This document shows, piece by piece, positions 16,040 to 24,319 of a DNA stretch of 43,021 nt. How positions within the stretch are numbered: position 1 is the stretch's first letter; each line of letters begins with the position of its first letter. A program made the position numbers and the translations under genes. The stretch comes from Streptomyces purpureus (GTDB taxonomy: Bacteria > Actinomycetota > Actinomycetes > Streptomycetales > Streptomycetaceae): contig NZ_BMQQ01000035.1 of assembly GCF_014648195.1 (NCBI RefSeq), positions 18,824-61,844 of the forward strand, given 5' to 3'. The notes below the pieces were generated by a model, which saw only the letters and a list, made by a program, of their open reading frames with translations, did no database searches and was not told the DNA's origin.

Positions 16040-16095
16040 TTGTACGAGACCCATCGTAGTTTGACAGTCGCCGTACTACGATGGGTATCGTACAA
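16040..16095. promoter_or_regulatory. paired operators and back-to-back promoters between ArsR and OYE genes
   Basis: Two 16-bp palindromes of the form TACGAT-N4-ATCGTA lie at 16043-16058 (one mismatch, TACGAG) and 16077-16092 (perfect), centres 34 bp apart. Together they form 21-bp inverted arms matching at 20 positions. TTGACA at 16061-16066 between them is a strong -35 for the OYE gene, with TATCGT at 16086-16091 as possible -10 (19-bp spacing). On the minus strand TACAAT (16044-16039) is a good -10 for the ArsR gene. Each operator thus covers one promoter's -10. Confidence 0.85.
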
Positions 16096-16148
16096 GCGTG
16101 AGCCGGGAGCCCTCGGTTCCCCCGCCCCGTCGTGAAGTGGAGTCCGCC

Positions 16149-17228
16149 GTGAGCGCCCTGTTCGAGCCTTACACCCTGCGGTCGCTGACCATTCCCAACC
16201 GCGTCTGGATGGCTCCGATGTGCCAGTACTCGGCCGAAGTCTTCGGCCCGAACGCGGGCGTCGCCCATGACTGGCACTTCGCGCACTACGCCGCCCGGGC
16301 CGCCGGCGGCACCGGACTGATCCTGGTGGAGGCCACCGCCGTCTCCCCCGAGGGCCGGATCAGCCCCGCCGACCTCGGACTGTGGAACGACACCCAGATC
16401 AAGCCCCTCCGCCGGATCGCCGCGTTCCTGAAGGAGCGCGGGACCGTTCCCGGCATCCAGCTCGGACACGCCGGCCGCAAGGCCTCGACCCGGCGCCCCT
16501 GGGAGGGCCGCGGTCCGGTGGCGCCCGAGGACCACGGCTGGCAGCCGGTCGCCCCGAGCCCGGTGCCGTTCGGCGAGGGGTACCCCGTACCGACCGAGCT
16601 GACGACGGACGGGATCAAGGAGATCGTGGGGAAGTTCAGGGCGGCGGCCGAGCGGGCCCTGGCGGCCGGCTTCGAGGTGCTGGAACTGCACGGCGCCCAC
16701 GGCTACCTGATCGGCGAGTTCCTCTCCCCGCACAGCAACCGCCGCACCGACGAGTACGGCGGCTCCTTCGAGAACCGCACCCGCCTCGCCCTCGAAGTGG
16801 TCGACGCGGTGCGCGAGGTGTGGCCCGGGGAACTGCCGCTGTTCTTCCGGATCTCCGCCACCGACTGGCTGGAGGAGGGCGGCTGGGGCGGTGACGACAC
16901 GGTCCGCCTCGCCCGCCTGCTCAAGGAGCACGGCGTGGACCTGCTCGACGTGTCGAGCGGCGGCAACGTCAAGGACGCCTCGATTCCGGTCGGGCCCGGC
17001 TACCAGGTGCCGTTCGCCGCGCGGGTGAAGGCCGAGACGGACCTGCCGGTCGCGGCCGTGGGCCTGATCACCGACACCGCGCAGGCCGAGAAGATCGTCG
17101 CCAACGGTGAGGCTGACGCGGTCCTGCTCGGCCGGGAACTGCTGCGCAACCCGTCGTGGGCACTGCACGCCGCCCGGGAGCTCGGCGCCCGGACGGCCAC
17201 CCCCGACCAGTACGCCTGGGCGATCTGA
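16149..17228 (+). CDS. NADH:flavin oxidoreductase, YqjM-type Old Yellow Enzyme
   Basis: Encodes 359 residues. Features of the YqjM-like class are visible: Cys25 in MAPMCQYSA (the flavin-tuning Cys of this class), GIQLGHAGRKAS, the substrate-binding motif HGAHGYLIGEFLSPHSN with TDEYGGS, and LGRELLRNP near the end. These FMN enzymes reduce activated C=C bonds of enones, quinones and nitro compounds with NAD(P)H. The GTG at 16149 has GTGGAGTCC upstream and gives the usual N terminus. A GTG at 16098 lies about 7 nt after the predicted -10 and could start a leaderless product 17 residues longer. Controlled by the divergent ArsR-type gene. Confidence 0.92.
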   Translation: MSALFEPYTLRSLTIPNRVWMAPMCQYSAEVFGPNAGVAHDWHFAHYAARAAGGTGLILVEATAVSPEGRISPADLGLWNDTQIKPLRRIAAFLKERGTVPGIQLGHAGRKASTRRPWEGRGPVAPEDHGWQPVAPSPVPFGEGYPVPTELTTDGIKEIVGKFRAAAERALAAGFEVLELHGAHGYLIGEFLSPHSNRRTDEYGGSFENRTRLALEVVDAVREVWPGELPLFFRISATDWLEEGGWGGDDTVRLARLLKEHGVDLLDVSSGGNVKDASIPVGPGYQVPFAARVKAETDLPVAAVGLITDTAQAEKIVANGEADAVLLGRELLRNPSWALHAARELGARTATPDQYAWAI

Positions 17229-17241
17229 TCCACCCCTGGAC

Positions 17242-17282
17242 CGGCCCGGTCGTCCGCCGCGAAGGCGGACACGACCGGGCCG
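17242..17282 (+). terminator. long hairpin after the OYE gene
   Basis: CGGCCCGGTCG-TCCGCC (17242-17258) pairs with GGCGGA-CA-CGACCGGGCCG (17264-17282) with only a 2-nt bulge and a GCGAA loop. It starts 13 bp after the OYE stop codon. Confidence 0.75.
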
Positions 17283-17374
17283 ACCTGCGTAAACGACGGC
17301 TCCAAGGGCCGTTGTCAGTGGCCGGGTGCAGACTTGCCCCTATCCGAGACAACGGCGTTTTGGAGGTGTCGGCG

Positions 17375-18460
17375 ATGTCCGACGTACTACTCGCGGTAGG
17401 TACTCGTAAGGGGCTTTTCCTCGGCCGCAGGCGCGGCGGCCGGTGGAAGCTGGACGGCCCGTTCTTCAACGCGCAGGCCGTGTACGCGATCGGCATCGAC
17501 ACGCGCCGGGACGTGCCGAGACTGCTCGTCGGGGGAGACAGCTCGCACTGGGGTCCTTCGGTGTTCCACTCCGACGACCTCGGCGCGAACTGGACCGAGC
17601 CGAAGCGGCAGGCGATCAAGTTCCCCAAGGACACGGGTGCTTCGCTGGAGCGTGTCTGGCAGCTTCAGCCGGCCGGGCCCGAGCAGCCGGACGTGGTGTT
17701 CGCGGGCACGGAGCCGGCCGCGCTCTTCCGCTCCGAGGACCGCGGCGAGACCTTCGAGCTGGTGCGGCCGCTGTGGGAGCACCCCACCCGGTCCCGGTGG
17801 GAGCCGGGTGGCGGCGGCGAGGCCGTGCACACCGTCGTGACCGACCCGCGGGCCCCCGAGGCCCTGACGGTGGCCGTGTCGGCGGCCGGGGTGTTCCGCT
17901 CCCTGGACGGCGGGGACAGCTGGGCTCCGTCCAACAAGGGGGTCTCGGCGGTCTTCCTGCCCGATCCGCATCCGGAGTTCGGCCAGTGCGTGCACAAGAT
18001 CGCCCAGGACGCGGGCAACGCGGACCGGCTGTACCTCCAGAACCACTGGGGGGTGTACCGCAGCGACGACGCAGGCGGCAGCTGGACCGACATCGGTGAG
18101 GGACTGCCCTCCGACTTCGGCTTCGCGGTCGCCGCCCATCCCCACCGGCCCGACGTGGCCTATGTGTTCCCCATCAACGCCGACGAGGACCGGGTCCCGG
18201 CGGGACGGCGGTGCCGGGTCTACCGTACGGGTGACGCGGGCCGCAGCTGGGAGCCGCTGTCGGCCGGGCTGCCCGACGGCGACCACTACGGCACGGTGCT
18301 GCGGGACGCGATGCGTACGGACGACGCGGATCCGGCGGGCGTCTACTTCGGCAACCGCAACGGCGAGGTGTACGCGAGCGCGGACGACGGTGACAGCTGG
18401 CAGCAGGTGGCCGCGCATCTGCCGGACGTGCTGTGCGTACGGGCGGCGGTGATCGGCTGA
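17375..18460 (+). CDS. sialidase-like / BNR-repeat beta-propeller protein
   Basis: Encodes 361 residues, starting at an ATG 7 nt after GGAGGT. It has repeated Asp-box-like turns: SDDLGANW, SEDRGETF, SLDGGDSW, SDDAGGSW, TGDAGRSW, SADDGDSW, which define a six-bladed propeller of the sialidase/Vps10-like superfamily. The catalytic Arg triad and Tyr/Glu of true sialidases are not evident, and there is no signal peptide, so it is more likely a cytoplasmic propeller of unknown role than a glycosidase. It stands alone between a terminator and the uracil-DNA glycosylase gene. Confidence 0.8.
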   Translation: MSDVLLAVGTRKGLFLGRRRGGRWKLDGPFFNAQAVYAIGIDTRRDVPRLLVGGDSSHWGPSVFHSDDLGANWTEPKRQAIKFPKDTGASLERVWQLQPAGPEQPDVVFAGTEPAALFRSEDRGETFELVRPLWEHPTRSRWEPGGGGEAVHTVVTDPRAPEALTVAVSAAGVFRSLDGGDSWAPSNKGVSAVFLPDPHPEFGQCVHKIAQDAGNADRLYLQNHWGVYRSDDAGGSWTDIGEGLPSDFGFAVAAHPHRPDVAYVFPINADEDRVPAGRRCRVYRTGDAGRSWEPLSAGLPDGDHYGTVLRDAMRTDDADPAGVYFGNRNGEVYASADDGDSWQQVAAHLPDVLCVRAAVIG

Positions 18461-18500
18461 GCGCCGCCCCGAGCGGGTCGGGAGAGTACGGCTGCGCCAG

Positions 18501-18506
18501 TAGAGT
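18501..18506 (+). promoter_or_regulatory. possible -10 of a leaderless uracil-DNA glycosylase transcript
   Basis: TAGAGT lies 6 nt before the GTG start at 18513, leaving no room for a ribosome site. This layout is common for leaderless actinomycete mRNAs. No clear -35 is visible. Confidence 0.4.
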
Positions 18507-18512
18507 GACGGC

Positions 18513-19190
18513 GTGGCAGCACGACCCTTGAAAGAAATCGTCGAGCCGGGGTGGGCGGAAGCCCTCGCACCCGTGGCCGAACGCATCGCGTCCATGGGCG
18601 ACTTCCTCCGCGGGGAGATCGCGGCGGGACGGACCTACCTACCGGCCGGAGCGCATGTCCTGCGCGCCTTCCAGCAGCCCTTCGACGAGGTGCGGGTCCT
18701 CATCGTCGGCCAGGACCCGTACCCGACTCCGGGACACGCGGTGGGGCTCAGCTTCTCGGTGGCCCCGGAGGTACAGCCCCTGCCGGGAAGCCTGGAGAAC
18801 ATCTTCCGCGAGATGCACACCGACGTGGGCGCGCCGAGGCCGTCCAACGGCGACCTGACCCCTTGGACACGGCAGGGGGTGCTGTTGCTCAACAGGGCGC
18901 TCACGACGGCGCCGCGCAAGCCTGCCGCGCACCGCGGCAAGGGGTGGGAGGAGGTGACCGAGCAGGCCATCAAGGCGCTCGCCGCACGCGGCAAGCCACT
19001 GGTGTCCGTGCTGTGGGGGCGTGATGCCCGCAATCTGCGCCCGCTGCTCGGGAACCTGCCGGCGATCGAGTCGTCGCACCCTTCGCCGATGTCCGCGGAC
19101 CGGGGGTTCTTCGGCTCACGCCCGTTCAGCCGCGCCAACGACCTGCTGGTCCGTCAGGGGGCGCAGCCGGTCGACTGGCGCCTCCCGTGA
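18513..19190 (+). CDS. ung: family 1 uracil-DNA glycosylase
   Basis: Encodes 225 residues. The catalytic water-activating motif GQDPYPTPGHA with its Asp is near residue 67, the uracil-binding LLLNRALT segment follows (Asn near residue 126), and the DNA-intercalation loop HPSPMSADRGFFGS is near residue 189. It removes uracil from DNA as the first step of base-excision repair. Streptomycetes may carry more than one copy, so this need not be the only ung. The stop overlaps the start of the downstream kinase gene (GTGA), so the two are translationally coupled. Confidence 0.95.
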   Translation: MAARPLKEIVEPGWAEALAPVAERIASMGDFLRGEIAAGRTYLPAGAHVLRAFQQPFDEVRVLIVGQDPYPTPGHAVGLSFSVAPEVQPLPGSLENIFREMHTDVGAPRPSNGDLTPWTRQGVLLLNRALTTAPRKPAAHRGKGWEEVTEQAIKALAARGKPLVSVLWGRDARNLRPLLGNLPAIESSHPSPMSADRGFFGSRPFSRANDLLVRQGAQPVDWRLP

Positions 19191-20254
19191 GACCGGCGGC
19201 CGCGTCCGGCTGGGTGCTCGGGGTCGACTCGGGCGGCTCCGGGCTGCGGATCGCCCTCGCGGACGCGGCCACGGGCACGCCGGTGGAGACCGTCTCCTCC
19301 CGGGAGCCGGTACGGACGGGCGCGTCCGGGATCGACGCCGGGCACCTGCTGGCCCAACTGCTGCCCGCGGCCCGGGAGCTGCTGGCACGGGTGGGCGCCA
19401 CGGCGGCGCCGCGACCGGACGCCCCGGTCCCGGGTGGTCCGGCGGCGGGGGCGGAGCTGGCCGCGGTGGCGGTCGGGGCCGCCGGGATGGCGACGCTCGG
19501 CGACGGGCTGCGGAGCGAGCTGCCCTCGGCCCTGGAGCGGGCGCTCGGGGTACGGCGCCTGGCGCTGGCCGCCGATGCCGTCACCGCGTACGCCGGGGCG
19601 CTCGGGCAGCGGCCCGGGGCGGTGGTCGCGGGCGGCACCGGCCTGATCGCCCTCGGCACGGACCTGTCGGCCGCGTCCGGGTGGCGCCGGGCGGACGGGT
19701 GGGGTCATCTGCTCGGGGACTGCGGCAGCGGCGCCTGGATCGGGCGGGCGGGCCTGGAGGCGGCGATGCGGGCGTTCGACGGGCGCCGCGGCGGCTCCGC
19801 GGCGCTTCTCGCGCGGGCCGGGGCGGCGTTCGGGACAGCGGCGGACGGGCTGCCCGGACTGCTGTACCCGCGCTCCGAGCGGCCGGCCGTCCTCGCGTCC
19901 TTCGCGCCCGAGGTGGCCGCCTGCGCGACGGACGGCGACCCGGTGGCCGCGGCCGTCCTGGCACGGGCCGCCGGGCACATCGCGGAGACGGCGGCGGCGG
20001 TGTGCCCGGATCCGGCGTCGACGGAGGCCGAGTGTGAAGTGGCCCTGACCGGAGGGCTGTTCAAGCTGGGCGAGCCGCTGCTCGTTCCGCTGCGGGCGGA
20101 GCTCGCCGGGCAACTCCCGCACGCCCGGCCGGTGTCGGCGCAGGGGGATCCGCTGACCGGTGCGCTGCGGATCGCCTCGGCCCTGGCCACCGGCGCGCTG
20201 CGGCTGCCTCAGGACGGCCGCATGCTCTGCGTACCGGCATTTCAGGGCAGTTGA
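19187..20254 (+). CDS. N-acetylglucosamine kinase-like BadF/BadG family ATPase
   Basis: Encodes 355 residues from a GTG overlapping the ung stop. ASKHA-fold motifs are present: phosphate-1 GVDSGGSGLRIAL, VVAGGTGLIALG, phosphate-2 GWGHLLGDCGSGAWIG and the adenosine motif ALTGGLFKLGEPLL. The GDxGSG form is typical of GlcNAc kinases, which produce GlcNAc-6-phosphate from sugars recovered from chitin or peptidoglycan. Substrate specificity is not provable from sequence. Its coupling to a DNA-repair gene has no evident metabolic logic. Confidence 0.85.
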   Translation: MRPAAASGWVLGVDSGGSGLRIALADAATGTPVETVSSREPVRTGASGIDAGHLLAQLLPAARELLARVGATAAPRPDAPVPGGPAAGAELAAVAVGAAGMATLGDGLRSELPSALERALGVRRLALAADAVTAYAGALGQRPGAVVAGGTGLIALGTDLSAASGWRRADGWGHLLGDCGSGAWIGRAGLEAAMRAFDGRRGGSAALLARAGAAFGTAADGLPGLLYPRSERPAVLASFAPEVAACATDGDPVAAAVLARAAGHIAETAAAVCPDPASTEAECEVALTGGLFKLGEPLLVPLRAELAGQLPHARPVSAQGDPLTGALRIASALATGALRLPQDGRMLCVPAFQGS

Positions 20255-20349
20255 CCGGTACCGAACCCAACGGACAAAGCCGGACAGATGGCACGGGAAT
20301 GCCCCCTCCCCGAGCAGTCCCAGGGGCAAAACCAGTAGCATGCGGCGCC

Positions 20350-21270
20350 ATGAGCTCCCCCACTGGGCCCGCTTCCGGCCTGCCTGTACGAATGCCGCGA
20401 CCCCGTCAGTCCGGGCGGCACCGTCGCCCTGAACCCGCGGCGGCCCCCGAGGGCGCACCCGCGCTCGTTCTCGCCGTTCCCGGCGCCCCGTCCGCGGCCG
20501 TGCGCAGCCTGGCCGAAGAGGTCGTCAGCATCGCGCGCTCCGAGCTGCCCGGCCTGGAGGCGGCCATCGGGTACCTGGACGGCGACGACGACGAGTACCC
20601 CACGCTGGCGACCGTGCTGACGCGGACCGCGGCCCTGCGCGTGGAGCGCTACGAGCTCGCCCAGGCCGCCGGCCGCGAGGTCGAGGAGCCCACCGGCCCG
20701 GACGCGGTCGTGGTGCCGCTGCTCGCGGGCCCGGACAGCGCGCTGGTGCGGGCGATACGCCAGGCCGTGACCGACAGCCGTGCCACCGCCCAGCTGACCG
20801 ATGTGCTCGGCCCGCACCCGCTGCTCGCGGAGGCCGTGCACGTACGGCTCTCCGAGGCCGGTCTGGCCCGCGCCGACCGTGCCCGGCTGTTCACGGTCGC
20901 CACGGCGGCCGACGGCATCGTCCTGGCCACGGTGGGCGGCGAGGAGGCCGTGCAGGCCGCCGGTATCACGGGCATGCTGCTGGCCGCGCGCCTGGCGGTG
21001 CCGGTGATGGCCGCCGCGCTGGACCAGGAGGGTTCCATCACCGCGGTCGCGGAGCAGCTGCGCGGTTCGGGTTCGGCGCAGCTCGCGCTGGCCCCGTACC
21101 TGATCGGTCCTGAGCTGGCGGAGGGGCTGCTCGAGGACGCCGCGAAGGAGGCCGGCTGCCAGGCCGCCGAGCCGCTGGGCGCGTACCCGGCCATCGGCAA
21201 GCTGGTGCTGGCCCAGTACACGACCGCGCTCGGCATCCCGGCGCAGCCGCAGGGGGCACCGGTCCGCTGA
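20350..21270 (+). CDS. CbiX / sirohydrochlorin chelatase-fold protein
   Basis: Encodes 306 residues. Two chelatase-like halves can be followed: ALVLAVPGAPSAAVRSLAEEV with AAIGYLDGDDDEYPTL, and GIVLATVGGEEAV with MAAALDQEGSITAVAEQL. VVVPLLAGPDSALVRAIRQAV followed by DVLGPHPLLAEAVHVRL is the typical chelatase core of this actinomycete group. The usual metal-binding His at the end of the first strand (AHGS-type) is replaced by VPG, so classical chelatase activity is doubtful. The first 35 residues are basic and probably disordered. TAGCAT at 20336-20341 lies 8 nt before the ATG and suggests a leaderless transcript. Confidence 0.75.
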   Translation: MSSPTGPASGLPVRMPRPRQSGRHRRPEPAAAPEGAPALVLAVPGAPSAAVRSLAEEVVSIARSELPGLEAAIGYLDGDDDEYPTLATVLTRTAALRVERYELAQAAGREVEEPTGPDAVVVPLLAGPDSALVRAIRQAVTDSRATAQLTDVLGPHPLLAEAVHVRLSEAGLARADRARLFTVATAADGIVLATVGGEEAVQAAGITGMLLAARLAVPVMAAALDQEGSITAVAEQLRGSGSAQLALAPYLIGPELAEGLLEDAAKEAGCQAAEPLGAYPAIGKLVLAQYTTALGIPAQPQGAPVR

Positions 21271-21292
21271 CCTGGCGGTTCGCTGGTACGTA

Positions 21293-21332
21293 CGTGAGGG
21301 CCCGCACCGGATGTCCGGTGCGGGCCCTCACG
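21293..21332. terminator. 19-bp perfect-stem bidirectional terminator
   Basis: CGTGAGGGCCCGCACCGGA (21293-21311) pairs perfectly with 21314-21332 around a TG centre. It lies between the convergent CbiX-like gene (ends 21270) and lactonase-fold gene (ends 21350). Confidence 0.85.
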
Positions 21333-21349
21333 CGTTGCGGCGGGGACAG

Positions 21350-22414
21350 TCAGCCGAGGACCACGCAGGAGGCCGCGGGGGCCTCCAGGGCGCCCTTACG
21401 CCGCGGCAGGCCGGTCTCGGGGTCGAGGTCGAACCAGGTCACGTCGCCGGAGCGCTCGTTGGCGACGTAGAGGCGGCGGCCCGAGGGGTCCAGGGCGAGG
21501 TCGCGGGGCCAGCGTCCGCCGCAGCCGACGGCGGCGACCGGGGCGGGCCGCTCACCGGCCGGGTCGAGCGCGAGGACGGCGATGCCGTCGTGGCCGCGTA
21601 CGGCGGCCCAGAGGAAGCGTCCGTCGGGCGCGACGACGATCCCCGAGGGGTACCACCGCACCGTTCCAGCAGGGGTGTCCTCGGGGAGGACCGGGACCTC
21701 GTGGAGCGGCGTCAGGGCGCCCTTCTCCGCGTCCCAGCGGCAGACGGTGAGGGTGGGCGTCAGTTCGTTGAGGATGTAGGCGTACGTGCCGGAGGGGTGG
21801 AAGGCGAGGTGCCGTGGGCCCGAGCCGGGGCGCAGCCGGGCCTGGCTGTGGAGCCGGAGGGTGCCGCCCGAGGGGTCGAGGGCGGCGACGGTCACGCTGT
21901 CGGTGCCGAGGTCCACGGCGAGCACCCAGCGGCCGCTCGGGTCCGGAAGCACCTGGTGGGCGTGGGGCCCGCTCTGCCGGTCGGGGTCCGGGCCGCCGCC
22001 TTCGTGCCGGAGCACGTCGCGGGCGGGCCCGGGCGTGCCGTCCGGGGCGAGCGGCAGGGCGGTGACGCTGCCGGAGCCGTAGTTGGCGGTCAGGACGTGC
22101 CCCGCGGTGACGCACAGATGGGTGGGGCCTGAGCCCCGTACGGCCACCGGCTCGCCCAGCGGCCGGGGCCCAGGGCCGTCGACGGAGAAGGCCGCGACGG
22201 CCCCCTCCTCGGTCTCCGAGACGGCGTGGAGCACAGGCCGGGAGGGGTCGAGCGCGAGGTAGGAGGGGTCGGCGACGGCGTCCGTCCAGCCGGTCGGGGT
22301 GAGGGCGCCGGTCGCCTCGTCCACGGTCGCGGCGGTGATCCCTCGTCCGCCGGCCGAGGTGAACGAACCGATGTAGGCCCGTAGACCCGCCGTCTTCCCG
22401 TCTGTGCCGCCCAT
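21350..22414 (-). CDS. lactonase family (6-phosphogluconolactonase-like) beta-propeller protein
   Basis: Encodes 354 residues from an ATG preceded by GAGGGGAGACGCC. Seven-bladed propeller repeats of the YbhE/lactonase_7 family are visible: RAYIGSFTSAGGRGI, DPSYLALDPSRPVLHAVSE, GSGPTHLCVTAGHVLTANYGSGSV, HAHQVLPDPSGRWVLAVDLGTD, PRHLAFHPSGTYAYILNEL and PRDLALDPSGRRLYVANERSG. Family members hydrolyse 6-phosphogluconolactone or muconolactone-type rings. There is no signal peptide. It is a single-gene unit bounded by a strong terminator. Confidence 0.9.
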   Translation of the reverse strand: MGGTDGKTAGLRAYIGSFTSAGGRGITAATVDEATGALTPTGWTDAVADPSYLALDPSRPVLHAVSETEEGAVAAFSVDGPGPRPLGEPVAVRGSGPTHLCVTAGHVLTANYGSGSVTALPLAPDGTPGPARDVLRHEGGGPDPDRQSGPHAHQVLPDPSGRWVLAVDLGTDSVTVAALDPSGGTLRLHSQARLRPGSGPRHLAFHPSGTYAYILNELTPTLTVCRWDAEKGALTPLHEVPVLPEDTPAGTVRWYPSGIVVAPDGRFLWAAVRGHDGIAVLALDPAGERPAPVAAVGCGGRWPRDLALDPSGRRLYVANERSGDVTWFDLDPETGLPRRKGALEAPAASCVVLG

Positions 22415-22498
22415 GGCGTCTCCCCTCTGCCCGGTCCGCGTGATCACGCCGACGGTAGCAGGCGGTCTAGACCAAAGAGGGGTGTTGGTGGCAAGAGG

Positions 22499-24109
22499 TC
22501 AGGCGGAGACCAGCGGGGCGCCCGGGGCGGAGCGCAGCGGGGTGGCCAGGTCGGCGAGCGCCCGCTCCAGGCCTTGGAGGTGGCCGAGCGCCGCCTCGGC
22601 GCCGGGGTGGTGGTGCGGGGCGGCCACCTCGCCCGGCGTGGGGCGTACCGGCTCGTCGGGGCTGACCAGCGCGTGGACGGCGGCCTCGACACGCCAGGCG
22701 GCGGCGACGAGCCGGGCGTCGTGCGAGGCGGCCGGGTCGGCCGCCACGGCGGACAGGCCGCGGATCTCCCGCGCGCAGGTGTCGAGCAGGGCGATGACCT
22801 GGCGCGCCCGTGCCTTGCGGGCCCGCAGGGGGCTGAGCGGGTGTACGAGCGGGGCGAGGGAGAGCCGTACGCGCCCGAGCAGCAGCTCCAGCTCGGCCGC
22901 GAGCGGCGCCGGGTCGGCCTCGGGGTCACCCGCGAGGCGCCGGGCGGCGGCGGCCGTGCAGGCGTGGACGCAGGTCAGGGCGCGCTGGATCCAGGCGTTG
23001 GTGGCGGCGTGCGTGGTGACGGGCAGGATCAGGGCGACACCGGCCACCGCGCCGAGGGCGCCCACCGCGGTCTCCTCGAAGCGCAGGAGGAGCAGCCCCG
23101 GGTGCAGAACACCGAGGAGTCCGTAGAGCAGCCCGGCCATCACGGTGACGAAGAACATCATCCAGCTGTAGGAGGGGGCGGCGGTGTAGAAGATGCCGAA
23201 GACGCAGACGGCGACCAGGAGGGCGGTGGGGCCGGGGGCGCCGCCCAGCGGTACGGCGATGAGCAGTCCGGCCGCGATGCCGATGACGGTGCCGAGGACC
23301 CGGCGGAAGCCGCGGACCAGCGTCTCGCCCCGCGACGTGGTGTTGACGAAGATCCACCAGGCGGTGCCGACGGCCCAGTACCAGCGCTCCTGGGAGAGCA
23401 TCTGTCCGGCGGCGAGGGCGACCGCGCAGGCCACGGTGGCCTGGAAGGCCTGCCGGGTGGTCGGGCGGTCGAAGCCGCGGCCGGGCAGCGGGGTCGGTGC
23501 GGCGGGCGGTGGCACCCGCCGTTCGATGCACCAGACGCCGAAGCGGACGGTGGAGACGGCGGCGAGCGCCAGGGCCACGGCTCCGTACAGCTCCGGCAGC
23601 TGGGCCGGGAGCGCGTGCAGGAACTGCGTGACGAAGAACATCATGAACGCGAAGATGCCGAGCGCGTGGCCGCGCGGCCCCCAGCGGCGGGCGTACACAC
23701 CGCAGAAGACGACCGCGAGCCAGACCGAGTCGCGTACGAGAGGGGCCCCGTGCACAGTGGTGGCCAGGGCGAGGACGGGGAAGCCGACGACAGGCAGCAG
23801 GGCCGTGGTGACGGCCTGACGGCGGACCGTCGGGTCGGCGACGGTGAACAGGGCGAGGAGGGCGGCGAGACCACCGGTGATGGAGGCGGTCAGGGAGAGC
23901 CCGGCGAGCTCGGCGGCGGCCACCGCGAGCGCGACACCCAGCACGGCACGGGTGGAGACGCGCAGCCGGACGCGTCCGGGGTCGGGGGCGACGAACATCC
24001 GCCGCACCGCGCCGACGAGGGCGGCGCCCCTCCCGGACCTGCTCTTGAAGCTGTTCTCGACGCTCGACGCGCCCTTCACGGCGGTCGTCCCGCCCCCACT
24101 GCCGAACAC
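22499..24109 (-). CDS. FUSC family membrane protein
   Basis: Encodes about 536 residues. Two blocks of hydrophobic helices (residues about 45-170 and 215-350) are separated by a loop with ERRVPPPAAPTPLPGRGF; the second block holds the FUSC_2 signature around QERWYWAVGTAWWIFVNTT and GFRRVLGTVIGIAAGLL. A soluble helical C-terminal half follows. FUSC proteins resemble aromatic-acid exporters of the AaeB type. The GTG at 24109 has GAAGG at a good spacing; a GTG at 24115 or 24079 is also possible. It is divergent from an AsnC regulator, which probably controls it, since AaeB-like exporters are often controlled by adjacent regulators. Confidence 0.85.
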   Translation of the reverse strand: MFGSGGGTTAVKGASSVENSFKSRSGRGAALVGAVRRMFVAPDPGRVRLRVSTRAVLGVALAVAAAELAGLSLTASITGGLAALLALFTVADPTVRRQAVTTALLPVVGFPVLALATTVHGAPLVRDSVWLAVVFCGVYARRWGPRGHALGIFAFMMFFVTQFLHALPAQLPELYGAVALALAAVSTVRFGVWCIERRVPPPAAPTPLPGRGFDRPTTRQAFQATVACAVALAAGQMLSQERWYWAVGTAWWIFVNTTSRGETLVRGFRRVLGTVIGIAAGLLIAVPLGGAPGPTALLVAVCVFGIFYTAAPSYSWMMFFVTVMAGLLYGLLGVLHPGLLLLRFEETAVGALGAVAGVALILPVTTHAATNAWIQRALTCVHACTAAAARRLAGDPEADPAPLAAELELLLGRVRLSLAPLVHPLSPLRARKARARQVIALLDTCAREIRGLSAVAADPAASHDARLVAAAWRVEAAVHALVSPDEPVRPTPGEVAAPHHHPGAEAALGHLQGLERALADLATPLRSAPGAPLVSA

Positions 24110-24319
24110 GCACACCCTTCGGGACTTCGGAGTTTTTCGGACATGGCAAAGGCGCCGCGGGTCCGGGGCCGGCTCCTTCGCCGGTCCGGCGCGTGCGCGG
24201 CGCCATCTACCCGACGATGGAAGCATCGGAGGCACCAGTGGCTCAACTGCCTCCTCGTACACTGAGCCATTGGTACAGTCACGGCGCTGACAGCCCGGCC
24301 GGAGGGAGGCCAACGGACC

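Noticed and set aside
17375..18460. True secreted sialidase
   Set aside because: Asp-box turns are present, but there is no signal peptide and the catalytic Arg triad is not evident, so only a propeller call is made.
22574..24265. A 563-codon plus-strand frame opposite the FUSC gene
   Set aside because: Its product is a Gly/Asp/Glu-rich low-complexity string typical of the reverse complement of a GC-biased membrane-protein gene. The opposite strand has clear FUSC features.
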